61,241 nucleotides of DNA from Saprospiraceae bacterium (lineage in GTDB: Bacteria; Bacteroidota; Bacteroidia; Chitinophagales; Saprospiraceae), in assembly GCA_020630775.1 (NCBI GenBank), contig JAHDIN010000017.1, forward strand, positions 1 through 61,241. Reading direction: 5' to 3'. This document shows positions 1-8,931 of this stretch, in pieces; the stretch's first letter is position 1, and each line of letters opens with the position of its first letter. A model generated the notes under the pieces. It saw only the letters and a program-made list of their open reading frames with translations. It had not been told where the DNA came from and did not search any database. Both the position numbers and the translations under genes were made by a program.

Positions 1-55
1 AACCGTGAAACCGTGAAACCGTGAAACCGTGAAACCGTGAAACCGTGAAACCGTG
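1..55. repeat. 8-bp tandem array (AACCGTGA)n
   Basis: Almost seven perfect copies of AACCGTGA occupy the first bases of the window, so the array may extend beyond the left edge. It lies just past the gldN terminator. A second array of the same size class with the related unit AACCTAGA is at 36931-36986. It is non-coding as far as I can see. Confidence 0.95.
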
Positions 56-58
56 CAT

Positions 59-87
59 AAAAAAAGCCCGATCCAAAAGAACCGGGC
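59..87 (-). terminator. Rho-independent terminator of the gld operon
   Basis: On the minus strand a stem GCCCG/CGGGC (83-87 with 66-70), extended by four further pairs including wobbles around a TTTT loop, is followed directly by a run of T. It lies about 25 bp after the gldN stop codon and should end the porP-gldKLMN transcript. Confidence 0.85.
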
Positions 88-112
88 CATATATTTTAGT
101 TATTGGAATAAA

Positions 113-982
113 TTAATATTCCCAAAGATCATGTTCGAAGTTGAAGAGTTCAGCTTTGATTTTATCTGATTCCATTAATCTGTCAATGCCTGCTCTTTCG
201 TAACCATAGAATTTATCTTGTAATCTCAAATCTAGAGTATTAGAACTCTTCATGATATAACTTGCGAAATATCTCATTTCAAAAAGATCATACCATGTCA
301 TTGGAGAGATATCATTACCGTCATTTTCAACACGGAATTTACCAAGATGTTCTCTAGCTTCTGGGTAATAAATCCAGAATAGAGGTCGAGAATACTTCAA
401 TTCTCCAGTATCTGCATCTATCTCATCTAGGATAGGGGAGATACCTAAAATTCGACATTTCATTACAGAAGCTTCTTTGTCGAAGTACCATACTTCTTTC
501 ATTCTGTATTGCTTGATGTCTTCCCAGTTAATTTCGTTTCTAACTACCTCGACTTTTTCTTCGTAAGTATCGTAATCGAAAATTGTGGTTGTATCAATTC
601 TATTTAATTCTTTGTCTATTTCCTCAATAGTTAGAGGCTCTCTGAAGAATTCATCTTGGAATACAGCAACGTCACCATTTTCTGCCATTTCTCTAAGTAT
701 AGAGAAGAAAGGCTTTAAAGGACTTCTGAATGTTGTATTCATTTTTTCTCTTACATCGATGACTCTCCATAATTTTCTTTCCCATACGACATCCGATTCT
801 CTCGGCTGGTCATATTCAAGAATGGGACTTTCATCGATCAGAGTTCTTTTCACGACACCATCAACGTAGTAGTCTTCAAGTGGCGTTCCTTCTTCTGTCT
901 GATACAATTGATCCGGTTGTTGAGCACTTAGTACAGTTGCAAAACATAATCCGAGTAAGACAAATGATAATTTTTTAAACAT
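113..982 (-). CDS. gldN: GldN/PorN, T9SS ring component
   Basis: 289 residues with an N-terminal signal peptide ending near LSAQQ. GldN/PorN is a periplasmic component that forms a ring with the lipoprotein GldK/PorK under the outer membrane and contacts the GldLM motor of the type IX secretion system. The body carries family features: a long region about residues 60-260 rich in charged residues, with RKLWRVIDVREKMN and the WYFDKEASVMKCRILGI stretch. The gene starts 17 bp after gldM and is the last gene of the gldKLMN cluster, followed by a strong terminator. Assignment rests on sequence character and on the diagnostic gene order. Confidence 0.93.
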   Translation of the reverse strand: MFKKLSFVLLGLCFATVLSAQQPDQLYQTEEGTPLEDYYVDGVVKRTLIDESPILEYDQPRESDVVWERKLWRVIDVREKMNTTFRSPLKPFFSILREMAENGDVAVFQDEFFREPLTIEEIDKELNRIDTTTIFDYDTYEEKVEVVRNEINWEDIKQYRMKEVWYFDKEASVMKCRILGISPILDEIDADTGELKYSRPLFWIYYPEAREHLGKFRVENDGNDISPMTWYDLFEMRYFASYIMKSSNTLDLRLQDKFYGYERAGIDRLMESDKIKAELFNFEHDLWEY

Positions 983-999
983 GATCTTTATATAACTGA

Positions 1000-2589
1000 T
1001 TATTTAATATTAAAAACCATACCACCAAGATCTCTCGCACCTGCTTGACTATCACCAGGGCATTTGCATCTGATGTTTTCAAAGAAGTACTTATCTGATG
1101 GTTTAGCTTTTTGAATCAAGTCTCTTGACTTTTGAGAAAATTTACCTCCCTTATTGTCAGATACTTGAGGGTCTTGTCTTTTTGGTACTCTTACTAGTCT
1201 AAACCCAACAATGTCACATTTTGCATCGAAATCAAAATTTTCTAATACTGGGAATACACCTGGTTGTAGTTTGAACTCACCTGAACCCATTCCTCCACCT
1301 CTACTTTTTGATAATTTTGGAACTGGATCTGGAATTCTTTTTACTCTAAATGGCTTCTTATCTGAAAGACCAGGAGCAGATACTGTAACGTAAGCAAATT
1401 CACCTTTTTTAGTTGGTGTATTTACTCTTACATTATAGCCTCCTTTTCCATCTTTTTTGATAGATCCACCACCACCTTGCATGTTGATTTTAATCTGATC
1501 TGATGGTACACCAGCAGCAGAAACTTCAACAGGGTTGTCAACACCAATGTAGAATACATTCATCTTTGATGCAGATACAGCCACAGATCTTTCACCAACT
1601 TCATAAGAAAATTCTTTCTTATAAGTCTTAGTTTCTCCAGATACAGGGTCAGTTATACTTGCAGTAGCAGTGTATTTTTTAGGACCATTAGTTGAAGCAG
1701 TTGTTTCATAAACAGCATTACCTTCTGAATTCAAAGGCAAGTTTTTACCGTTTACACTAATTCTAATACCTGTATTTGAATCACCACCTGCAGAAGCAGA
1801 TAAGAATAAATCTGTTTTATATTTTTCACCTTTAATGATGTAAGATTTTTCTGGGGCAGAAACTACTTGGTATTTATCTAATACAATAGTAGCACCACCA
1901 GAACCTACTTTTCCAGCTAAGTAGTTTAATCCAGCAGATTCAGTAGCTTTTACATCATTGATGAACTTTGTGAAAATTGGCAATACTGCTTGAAGCGGCA
2001 TATGATCAAAATTCATATGAGCCCAGCTTTCTTTACCTTTTTTCTTCCAAGTTTCATCATCAATTTGAACGGCAATTTCATTTTGGAAAGCTGCACGATC
2101 AGCTTCATCAACAAACTGTAGCATATCCGTTTTGAATTGCAATAGTTTACTTTTGATTTCAGGACCCAAGCCTGCTTTACCTGAAGGGTCTTGTACCAAC
2201 ATTCTTGTTGTTACACCGTAATCTTTTTCTTTCTTTAATTTTTTTAAGCCAGTTTGCGGATCTTCGATATATCCACCCGTACCATTATCATCGATCATTT
2301 TATCTACAATGTCCTGTAGATAATCAGTCATTTCTTTTGACTTTGATCTGATAGGGTCGATTCTTTCAGCATAAGTGGCTAGTGATGCCTTTGTTTTTGC
2401 ACCATCTTTTATACCCTCAACCATACCGTCATTAGATGCATCAAGCGCGTTGTTAGATTTTATTAATCCTTTATCAACCATTTTAAATGCGTTGAAAACT
2501 TCCGCAGATACATTAAGAGCCAGTAGGGCTGTTAATACCAAATACATGATGTTAATCATGAGTTGGCGGGGTTCCTTAGGAATAGACAT
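1000..2589 (-). CDS. gldM: GldM/PorM, T9SS motor shaft protein
   Basis: 529 residues. One N-terminal transmembrane helix (about residues 10-32, with the family-typical PRQLMINIMYLVLTALLALN start) is followed by a large periplasmic region. In known GldM/PorM the single helix sits inside the GldL helix bundle, and the periplasmic D1-D4 domains form a dimeric shaft that crosses the periplasm to the GldKN ring. Beta-rich segments from about residue 225 fit these domains, and the C-terminal part has cysteines (FENIRCKCPG). It lies between gldL and gldN with spacers of 45 and 17 bp, so co-transcription is expected. Confidence 0.96.
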   Translation of the reverse strand: MSIPKEPRQLMINIMYLVLTALLALNVSAEVFNAFKMVDKGLIKSNNALDASNDGMVEGIKDGAKTKASLATYAERIDPIRSKSKEMTDYLQDIVDKMIDDNGTGGYIEDPQTGLKKLKKEKDYGVTTRMLVQDPSGKAGLGPEIKSKLLQFKTDMLQFVDEADRAAFQNEIAVQIDDETWKKKGKESWAHMNFDHMPLQAVLPIFTKFINDVKATESAGLNYLAGKVGSGGATIVLDKYQVVSAPEKSYIIKGEKYKTDLFLSASAGGDSNTGIRISVNGKNLPLNSEGNAVYETTASTNGPKKYTATASITDPVSGETKTYKKEFSYEVGERSVAVSASKMNVFYIGVDNPVEVSAAGVPSDQIKINMQGGGGSIKKDGKGGYNVRVNTPTKKGEFAYVTVSAPGLSDKKPFRVKRIPDPVPKLSKSRGGGMGSGEFKLQPGVFPVLENFDFDAKCDIVGFRLVRVPKRQDPQVSDNKGGKFSQKSRDLIQKAKPSDKYFFENIRCKCPGDSQAGARDLGGMVFNIK

Positions 2590-2634
2590 GTATTATTTTT
2601 TTTGTTGTTAGTAAATAGATTAAATAATAATGTC

Positions 2635-3219
2635 TTAGTCTATTGGCTTTTTGAAAGCTCCTAAAACGTTTCCATAAACAGAATTTAACGAAGTTAAATT
2701 CTTGTTTAACGAAGCGATTTGCTCTTTATAGATTTTAGTGTCTTCTACAGTTTCACTTAAGGAAGACATAGCATCATTCATTCTTGTGTAGAAGTTGCTC
2801 ATAGACTCCATTTGACCTTTAGTCTCAGAAAAATCAACTTCTTGTAAAGCTTTAAGCGAACCTAAGCTTTTTGACATGTCTTGTAACTCATTTAGCATAC
2901 CGCCTAATCTACCTTCTACGGCGTCTGCATCCAATGGTCTCAAAGAACCAGCTTGAGGACCTGCAGTTAGAGGCTGTACGTTTGCATTATAGTCATCTAA
3001 ACCAGGATATAATTTTTCCCAGTAGTAATCTTTTTCTGGAGGAAGAATACCTAATAAACAAAATAGGAATGCTTCTGTCAATAGACCTGCAGTAATCAAA
3101 ATATTACCTAGCGGGTGACTTAAGATTTTTGCCAAAGCACCGATCATAACGACAGCTGCTCCAACACCGATTACAAAGTTTTTGAAGTACTTAAAACCTT
3201 TAGATTTAATAAAACTCAT
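2635..3219 (-). CDS. gldL: GldL/PorL, T9SS proton-driven motor
   Basis: 194 residues with two N-terminal transmembrane helices (about 12-32 and 38-58) and a cytoplasmic C-terminal part predicted to be helical or coiled coil (about 95-190). The glutamate in the second helix (LLTEAFLFCLLGILPP) corresponds to the conserved intramembrane Glu of GldL, which is linked to proton-motive-force use. GldL forms a pentamer around two GldM helices in the inner membrane. It lies directly between gldK and gldM on the same strand. Confidence 0.96.
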   Translation of the reverse strand: MSFIKSKGFKYFKNFVIGVGAAVVMIGALAKILSHPLGNILITAGLLTEAFLFCLLGILPPEKDYYWEKLYPGLDDYNANVQPLTAGPQAGSLRPLDADAVEGRLGGMLNELQDMSKSLGSLKALQEVDFSETKGQMESMSNFYTRMNDAMSSLSETVEDTKIYKEQIASLNKNLTSLNSVYGNVLGAFKKPID

Positions 3220-3302
3220 TAGTTAGATTTTATTAGTTAGAAAATTAACTGATTATAAATAGATTAAATATTGATTCATGTTGATACACGGATAGTAGCA
3301 GA

Positions 3303-4538
3303 CTAGAAGTCATTAGCCGATCTTCCTAGGAATGTCAATGCACATCTAAAGCCAATGTATGACTTAGTTGTATCTTGATATTCGAAATTTCTTGTACCCG
3401 TTTGGCAGTAGTAAGAGATGTCTTTCCAAGACCCGCCTCTGATTACTTTTCTCTTATAAGCTTCAGGATCATCATCTTTAGCATCATATCTGATATCTGG
3501 ATTTTGATCATGTACATGTTGATAAGCAGCAGGGTGGTAAGCAGTTTCTGTCCACTCAGCTACATTTCCAGCCATGTTGTATAAACCGTAATCATTAGGG
3601 AAATATGCATCAGCCTTTACCGTGTAGTAACCACCATCCTCTGGATAGTTTCCTCTACCTGGTTTAAAGTTGGCTAATAAACATCCTTTTGCATTTCTTA
3701 TATAGTAACCACCCCAAGGATATGGAGCAATTTCTCTTCCACCTCTTGCAGCCCATTCCCACTCATTTTCAGTTGGTAATCTGAAGTCTTCTGTATTAGG
3801 CTCATTTTCACCTCTGTAAGAATTCCACATTTTAGTTCTCCAATGAGAAAAAGCCTTAGCTTGCTTCCAACTCACCCCAACAACTGGATAATCGTCGAAG
3901 GCTGGATGCCAAAAGTAATTTCTGGTCATTGGTTCATTATATGAATAAGCAAAATCTCTTATCCAAACCAATGTATCTGGGTGAATGTTAATATTTACTT
4001 CATTTAATAAATTAGATCTGATTGCTTCTGGATTGTGAGCGGCTTTTTGCCAATCAACCCATTTATAGGTGTATTCCATCAAACGAGTGTCCATTTTTCT
4101 CTCCGTGTCATACAACTTCATGTCTCCTTCATAGTACATCTCATCTAACTCTTCCATTGTGTAATCTAACTCCAATTCCCAATCTAGTCGCTCATTACCA
4201 TAGTCATCTTCATAGTAATCACCCATGATATCATGTGCAATTGAATCTCGCACCCAATTCACGAACTCTCTGTATTCATTATTGGTGATCTCAGTGTCAT
4301 CCATAAAGAAACCAACGATGGAAATCGCTTTAGGTCTTTGGACGTGAGTATTGAAGATATCTTGATCACTTTGACCAATCGTTAGTGTTCCAGATGGAAC
4401 ATATACCATTCCATAAGGATTGATTCCGTTCCATGAAGGTCTGTCCTGAACACCGATAAGTTGGCCCTTATCATCTTTTCCGCAAGAACTAAGAAATAGG
4501 AGTCCAATGCAGAAACAAAACAATGCTATTCTTTTCAT
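3303..4538 (-). CDS. gldK: GldK/PorK, T9SS lipoprotein with FGE-sulfatase fold
   Basis: 411 residues. A lipoprotein signal (lipobox LSSC near residues 16-19) is followed by a formylglycine-generating-enzyme-like domain over most of the protein, with recognisable motifs GVSWKQAKAFSHWRT, RLPTENEWEWAARGG, NMAGNVAEWTE and VIRGGSWKD. In the T9SS this fold is structural: GldK anchors the periplasmic ring to the outer membrane and binds GldN. The stop codon is TAG. About 190 bp separate it from porP upstream, which leaves room for a second promoter, but I did not find a convincing -7 box there. Confidence 0.96.
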   Translation of the reverse strand: MKRIALFCFCIGLLFLSSCGKDDKGQLIGVQDRPSWNGINPYGMVYVPSGTLTIGQSDQDIFNTHVQRPKAISIVGFFMDDTEITNNEYREFVNWVRDSIAHDIMGDYYEDDYGNERLDWELELDYTMEELDEMYYEGDMKLYDTERKMDTRLMEYTYKWVDWQKAAHNPEAIRSNLLNEVNINIHPDTLVWIRDFAYSYNEPMTRNYFWHPAFDDYPVVGVSWKQAKAFSHWRTKMWNSYRGENEPNTEDFRLPTENEWEWAARGGREIAPYPWGGYYIRNAKGCLLANFKPGRGNYPEDGGYYTVKADAYFPNDYGLYNMAGNVAEWTETAYHPAAYQHVHDQNPDIRYDAKDDDPEAYKRKVIRGGSWKDISYYCQTGTRNFEYQDTTKSYIGFRCALTFLGRSANDF

Positions 4539-4731
4539 GTTTATTAACTGATTTTGCTAGTCTAAATATGCGCCTGTTCGTAGCTGTGTAAAAATAATGT
4601 TTACTAGCTATTTACAAAACCTGAATACCAATAAAATATTGCTTGTTAAAGGAAAAACTGGCTTTTGCCGACCTTTACAACGACAATAATCAAAAGAGTA
4701 TTTTGCAAAAAGGCAGATTTCTACAATAAAT

Positions 4732-5751
4732 TCAAAAATTTCTTGGATTGTGTATGATCTCAGGTGGTAAACCGATTCCTATTAACTTATTTAGATTATA
4801 GTTAATATGTAATTCATGAGATCCTTGAGATGCTAGTCTTAAGTCATTTAAACCGACATCATAACTGTACCAGAGGGTATAATTAGCATTTAATTTTATG
4901 CCTCCTAACACAACCAAAGATTCTAAAGATTTATCATTAAAACCTCGTAGGCTTAAACCTCCAAAAACATTGCCACTTTTTACAAGTCCTGAAATATCAG
5001 TTTGCCATTGCTCTAGATTAGTCCTAACCAACATAGAAGGGACAAAATAAAGCTCATTAAACGCTATTTGATAGCTGGTATATAAGCTCAATTGTCGCTT
5101 ATTTTCTATTTGAGCTTCTGAGATGTTAAAAGTTTGGGGCGCCCAATTTGAAACTGCTAATCCCGCTTGTAAATCCTTTGCTTTCATATAAAAACCGGCC
5201 GTCCAATAAGGCTGAAAAGTAGAATTCAAATTTTCCGATAATACAGGATCATTGTGATTAAATTCATTCTGATTGTAAACGCCTTCCGGTGTAATGATTA
5301 ATCTACCATCTGCCGTAACTTGTTGAAAACCAAGTCTTAAGCCTGCTGATAGTGTGGCGCCCGGTACAACAAAAACCCTATTGAAAGAGGCGCTTAATAA
5401 AGTATAATTTAATACACCAGTTCTATCTGTTTGAAATTGTATCCCAGCTGCGCCATCTAATAAATAAATGGGTAAATGCGCATTGCCATAAAAGGTCGCA
5501 GGATTTCTATTGAGTCCAGTCCATTGAGTTCTATAATTGAAATTGACACTCAGCGATCTATCGAAGCCTGCGTAAGCAGGATTCAATTGGTACCTGTCAA
5601 TCATGTACAGTGAATGCAGTGAACTCTGCTGTGATTTGATCGATGCACTCGTTAACAAACAAATACAAATTATTAGAAACTTTAATATGTTATTTTTTCG
5701 ACTCAATTTTCTTCTAGATCTTAAAATATGACAATAAATAAGCAATGGCAA
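4732..5751 (-). CDS. porP: PorP/SprF family T9SS outer-membrane protein
   Basis: Up to 339 residues. The family signature of PorP/SprF is clear: SLYMIDRYQLNPAYAGFDRS, then NFNYRTQWTGLNRNP, then a beta-barrel of alternating strands to the C terminus. These outer-membrane proteins associate with the GldKLMN core. No ATG is available. The ORF can open with TTG at 5751, 7 bp after the upstream stop, but the best signal peptide (LSRKNNILKFLIICICLL, cleavage near KSQQ) would start at the TTG at 5706. Position immediately upstream of gldK supports PorP rather than a distant SprF paralogue. Confidence 0.88.
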   Translation of the reverse strand: MPLLIYCHILRSRRKLSRKNNILKFLIICICLLTSASIKSQQSSLHSLYMIDRYQLNPAYAGFDRSLSVNFNYRTQWTGLNRNPATFYGNAHLPIYLLDGAAGIQFQTDRTGVLNYTLLSASFNRVFVVPGATLSAGLRLGFQQVTADGRLIITPEGVYNQNEFNHNDPVLSENLNSTFQPYWTAGFYMKAKDLQAGLAVSNWAPQTFNISEAQIENKRQLSLYTSYQIAFNELYFVPSMLVRTNLEQWQTDISGLVKSGNVFGGLSLRGFNDKSLESLVVLGGIKLNANYTLWYSYDVGLNDLRLASQGSHELHINYNLNKLIGIGLPPEIIHNPRNF

Positions 5752-5757
5752 TTTTTA

Positions 5758-6516
5758 TTAGAAGCTTATCTCCATGCCGTCATTCAAAGCGTAGACATTT
5801 GGCGGAAGCATTTGAATCCATTCTTTAGTTGGACCCATATTATGACTAACATGGGTGATGTAAGCTTGTTCAGGATTAATTTGCTTTATCATATCCAATG
5901 CTTCTGATAAAGTAAAATGAGAGAAGTGACTTTCTTTTCTTAAAGCATTGATTATTAGAACTTTACAATTCTTTATTTTCTCTAGTTCTTCCTCCTCAAT
6001 GGTTTTTCCGTCTGTAATATAAACCAAGTCATTTATCTTATAGGCCAATATGGGTAAAGATCCGTGAAGAATTCTAATGGGTTGGATTAGCGTCTTATTG
6101 ACAAAAAATGGCGTGGTATCAATTTCTATTAAATCAATTCTAGGTTTGCCTGGATAGTCTCCTTTGAAAACGTAGTCAAATCTTTTTATTAATTCACCAA
6201 TGACTCTTTTTTCGGCATATAATGGGATACTTTTCCTCTGAGTGAAATTGATCGCCCTAATATCATCTAATCCAATTATATGATCATTATGCTCATGAGT
6301 AATTAAAACGTGATCAACGGAGGTCAAATTATTTTGGAGAAATTGTGTTCTGAAATCGGGTCCGATATCTATAACTAATTGAGTATCATCCACCTCTACG
6401 TAAATAGAAGTCCTAAATCTCTTATCACGAGAATCCTCAGATACACACGTCAGACATTGGCAACCTATAACAGGTACACCTTGTGAAGTGCCAGTACCTA
6501 GTGCGATTATTCTCAA
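5758..6516 (-). CDS. MBL-fold metallo-hydrolase, PhnP-like
   Basis: 252 residues, cytoplasmic, of the metallo-beta-lactamase superfamily. Features are LGTGTSQGVPVIGC at the N terminus, a CxCxxC segment (CQCLTC), the metal-binding motif HEHNDHIIGLDD (about 75-86), a further acidic ligand region (YITDGKT) and a late histidine (THVSHNMGP). The layout matches PhnP-type cyclic phosphodiesterases and related enzymes; the exact substrate cannot be inferred. The start is TTG at 6516, because it places the conserved motif at the very N terminus and no in-frame ATG exists. It is in the same operon as porP, 7 bp upstream. Confidence 0.85.
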   Translation of the reverse strand: MRIIALGTGTSQGVPVIGCQCLTCVSEDSRDKRFRTSIYVEVDDTQLVIDIGPDFRTQFLQNNLTSVDHVLITHEHNDHIIGLDDIRAINFTQRKSIPLYAEKRVIGELIKRFDYVFKGDYPGKPRIDLIEIDTTPFFVNKTLIQPIRILHGSLPILAYKINDLVYITDGKTIEEEELEKIKNCKVLIINALRKESHFSHFTLSEALDMIKQINPEQAYITHVSHNMGPTKEWIQMLPPNVYALNDGMEISF

Positions 6517-6559
6517 AGTCCAAACTCCATTTATAATAAATGTAGTGAACTAGAATGGC

Positions 6560-6847
6560 TTAGGCGACGAGATTTCTGGATAAATAGTCTTTTTCTACGA
6601 CTCTGAGGAATTGTCTACTTCTTTCAGAAAGTAAATTTTCTTGAAGGTTAACCTGCGAAAGAATGTCTAAAAAGCTTTCTATTTTGCCTTTTTCGTCAAA
6701 AAATCGATTGATTACTATGATTTTTCTATCATGCAGGACACAATAACCCGATTTAAATTGTCCTCTCTCGTATCTCACAGCATATTCAGACTCTGTAAAA
6801 AGATTCTGTAAATGCATTCGGGTAGCTTTGTTGTATTTTAGTTTCAT
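6560..6847 (-). CDS. Small conserved Bacteroidota protein of unknown function
   Basis: 95 residues, soluble, no signal peptide or membrane segment. It opens with MKLKYNKATRMHLQNLF and has a compact mixed alpha/beta character (RYERGQFKSGYCVLHDRKIIVINRFF). I recognise the pattern as a widespread unnamed Bacteroidota family but know no function. It is the first gene of the minus-strand run leading into the MBL hydrolase and porP-gldKLMN, and a -7-like box lies just upstream (6862-6869). Confidence 0.75.
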   Translation of the reverse strand: MKLKYNKATRMHLQNLFTESEYAVRYERGQFKSGYCVLHDRKIIVINRFFDEKGKIESFLDILSQVNLQENLLSERSRQFLRVVEKDYLSRNLVA

Positions 6848-6861
6848 ATATTTCCAAAATC

Positions 6862-6869
6862 CAAATATA
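6862..6869 (-). promoter_or_regulatory. -7 box TATATTTG for the porP-gld operon
   Basis: The minus strand reads TATATTTG, a full match to the Bacteroidota TAnnTTTG box, about 15 bp before the ATG at 6847. The divergent gene starts at 6886, so this 38-bp spacer must serve both directions. No clear -33 TTG was seen. Confidence 0.5.
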
Positions 6870-6885
6870 AAAGAATTACATATAT

Positions 6886-7503
6886 ATGAATACTTTTAAT
6901 ATGAATTTGAAAGTATTTTGCTTACTATTTTTCAGTGTAACAGCTTTACATGGTCAGCAAAAATTCAAAGCAAGTGTTGTTATGGGGGTCACTGCGTCTC
7001 AGCTAGGAGGTGATAGTTTATCAGGTTATGATAAATTGGGTTTATCGACAGGCTTGAAACTGACTTATGATCTTAATAATCTATTTGATCTCAATTTGGA
7101 CATGTTGTATACACAAAGAGGAAGTAGATCAACACTTGGCTTTTCAAACAGTGGGACAAGTGCTACGGCTTTGGATTATCTAGAATTACCCTTCTATGTA
7201 GGAATTAATGATTGGTATATTGAAAAAGAAGATTATCATAAAGTAGGTGCCTTTTTAGGTTTGAGTTATGCTTATTTATTTTCTGTGCGGACTTCCAATA
7301 ATATTTTGCAAGGGCAAGAAGGTGCTTTTAATAAGCATGATTTTGGACCTCGATTGGGATTATATTATTCTTTTTTCAAGAATCTTACTTTTAGAGTATA
7401 TTACACCGATTCCTTTTTAAATGTATTGGATAGTGATCAGTTGTTTCAGACCAATGCTTTGGATAGTTTTAATTGGACTTTTAGAATAGAGTATAATTTA
7501 TGA
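6886..7503 (+). CDS. Outer-membrane beta-barrel protein (porin-family, OMP_b-brl_2-like)
   Basis: 205 residues with a signal peptide (cleavage near LHGQQ) and a pattern of amphipathic strands typical of 8-stranded barrels annotated as 'porin family' or PorT-like in Bacteroidota: KASVVMGVTASQLGG, then LDLNLDMLYTQRGS, LDYLELPFYVGI, RLGLYYSFFKNLTFRVYY and a final aromatic strand FNWTFRIEYNL. The substrate is unknown. Its stop codon overlaps the ATG of the next gene (ATGA), so the two are translationally coupled. Confidence 0.75.
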   Translation: MNTFNMNLKVFCLLFFSVTALHGQQKFKASVVMGVTASQLGGDSLSGYDKLGLSTGLKLTYDLNNLFDLNLDMLYTQRGSRSTLGFSNSGTSATALDYLELPFYVGINDWYIEKEDYHKVGAFLGLSYAYLFSVRTSNNILQGQEGAFNKHDFGPRLGLYYSFFKNLTFRVYYTDSFLNVLDSDQLFQTNALDSFNWTFRIEYNL

Positions 7504-7994
7504 TAAAGAATTTATTATTGTTTTGTGGCTTTATAGTTTTTACTTTCCTTTTTTCTTGCAAAGGTGATAAAGCGACTACAGCACCTGCGACCACTACAAC
7601 TACGACAGCTCCAGCATCTCCAAGCTTTAGAGCATTGCCTAATGAGATGATGATGAACATGTGGAATGAATGCGATTTAATCGATTATATCTTCCATAAT
7701 CTCCCTTTCAGTATGAATCAAACTGAGCAAGCAAGTATAAGAACTAATTTGACTTATGTCAGCTCAACTGCACAAACGACTATACCCTCAAATTGTAAAG
7801 CCATGGGTAGACAGTTTTATGGTGTGCAAGGAGAAATAGTAATGGAAGCTGATATATATTACTCACCAGGGTGCATGTTTTATGTCTTTTTTATAAATGG
7901 CAAAGCCACCTATGCTAATCAAATGTCTGATGCAGGAAAGCAATTCTTTCAGACAATGATCCAAAAAGGTCTTGAAGCAGGACAAAACAGGTAA
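7500..7994 (+). CDS. Putative lipoprotein of unknown function
   Basis: 164 residues. The N terminus is a lipoprotein signal (LLLFCGFIVFTFLFSCKGD; lipidated Cys near residue 20) followed by a Thr/Ala/Pro linker (about 25-43). The mature part has three cysteines (NECDLIDYIF, PSNCKAMG, SPGCMFYVFF) and ends in a helical tail. I do not recognise the family. It overlaps the preceding barrel gene by 4 bp and the following phosphatase gene by 23 bp, so the three are probably one transcript. Confidence 0.7.
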   Translation: MIKNLLLFCGFIVFTFLFSCKGDKATTAPATTTTTTAPASPSFRALPNEMMMNMWNECDLIDYIFHNLPFSMNQTEQASIRTNLTYVSSTAQTTIPSNCKAMGRQFYGVQGEIVMEADIYYSPGCMFYVFFINGKATYANQMSDAGKQFFQTMIQKGLEAGQNR

Positions 7995-8886
7995 GCGAAT
8001 AGCCATACTAGATCTAGGTAGTAATACCTTTCACCTTTTGATAGTAGATGTATATTCAAGCCGAAATGAATGGGTCGAAGTTTATCGTGAAAGGCAGTTT
8101 GTTTATTTATCAAAAGATGGGTTAGGGCACTTTAAACAAGATACCATAGATCGTGCTTCAGCAGCACTCCAAAAGTTTAAAGCCGTTTCGATTGACAAAG
8201 GCGTTGTTTCTTCAACAGTAGTCGGCACATCTGCATTGCGTCATGCTGATAATGGATTTGAAATTATTAACGTCGCCAAATCATTAGATTATGAAGTGGA
8301 GGTTATATCTGGTAAGAGAGAAGCAGAATTGATTTTTGAGGGTGTCATGTTTTCTATTAAATATGATGATCCTTTAGTAATCATGGATATTGGCGGTGGT
8401 AGCGTTGAATTTATTTTAGTAAAGAATAAACAGTCTATTGAATCGATCTCTGTTAAATCTGGTATTTCTTATTTAAGAAAGACTTTCAGTTTATCAGATC
8501 CATTGAGTAAAATACAAATCGAAAAGGTCAAAGAATATCTAAAATTTGAGCTAGCTGATTTTTTGTCTATAGCGCATCAAATAAAGCCATCTTACCTTGT
8601 AGGTGCTTCGGGGCCTTTTGAAATTTTAGAATCAATCTTTAGGGATGGTTTTAAAGATCAAAAACCAGTTTTGAATTGGAATGAGGTACAGTTATTTGTC
8701 GATAAATTATTGTCGATGGATTTAAATGCCCGTAATATGTATCCAGGTATGCCTGCAAAAAGAGCCGATTTAAGTAAAGAATCCTTTTTGTTGATTCAAA
8801 TTATAATGGAGCTCATTCCCAATTTAAAAAACATCCATATTTCCCCGCATTCTTTGAAAGAAGGGCTTATAAAGACCTATTTTTAG
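7972..8886 (+). CDS. Ppx/GppA family phosphatase (exopolyphosphatase-like)
   Basis: 304 residues of the ASKHA fold. The phosphate-1 loop is AILDLGSNTFHLLI (about 11-24), followed by the ATRHA-region equivalent (VVGTSALRHADN) and the phosphate-2 glycine motif DIGGGSVEFI (about 139-148). Family members hydrolyse polyphosphate or pppGpp. The protein is the short single-module form. The start is TTG at 7972, inside the 3' end of the preceding gene; no ATG lies close enough to keep the first motif. Stop codon TAG. Which of the two substrates is used cannot be read from sequence. Confidence 0.85.
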   Translation: MKQDKTGKRIAILDLGSNTFHLLIVDVYSSRNEWVEVYRERQFVYLSKDGLGHFKQDTIDRASAALQKFKAVSIDKGVVSSTVVGTSALRHADNGFEIINVAKSLDYEVEVISGKREAELIFEGVMFSIKYDDPLVIMDIGGGSVEFILVKNKQSIESISVKSGISYLRKTFSLSDPLSKIQIEKVKEYLKFELADFLSIAHQIKPSYLVGASGPFEILESIFRDGFKDQKPVLNWNEVQLFVDKLLSMDLNARNMYPGMPAKRADLSKESFLLIQIIMELIPNLKNIHISPHSLKEGLIKTYF

Positions 8887-8931
8887 ATTTGTCTAAAAAT
8901 TATATTATATTAGTCTAAATATTGCACAATA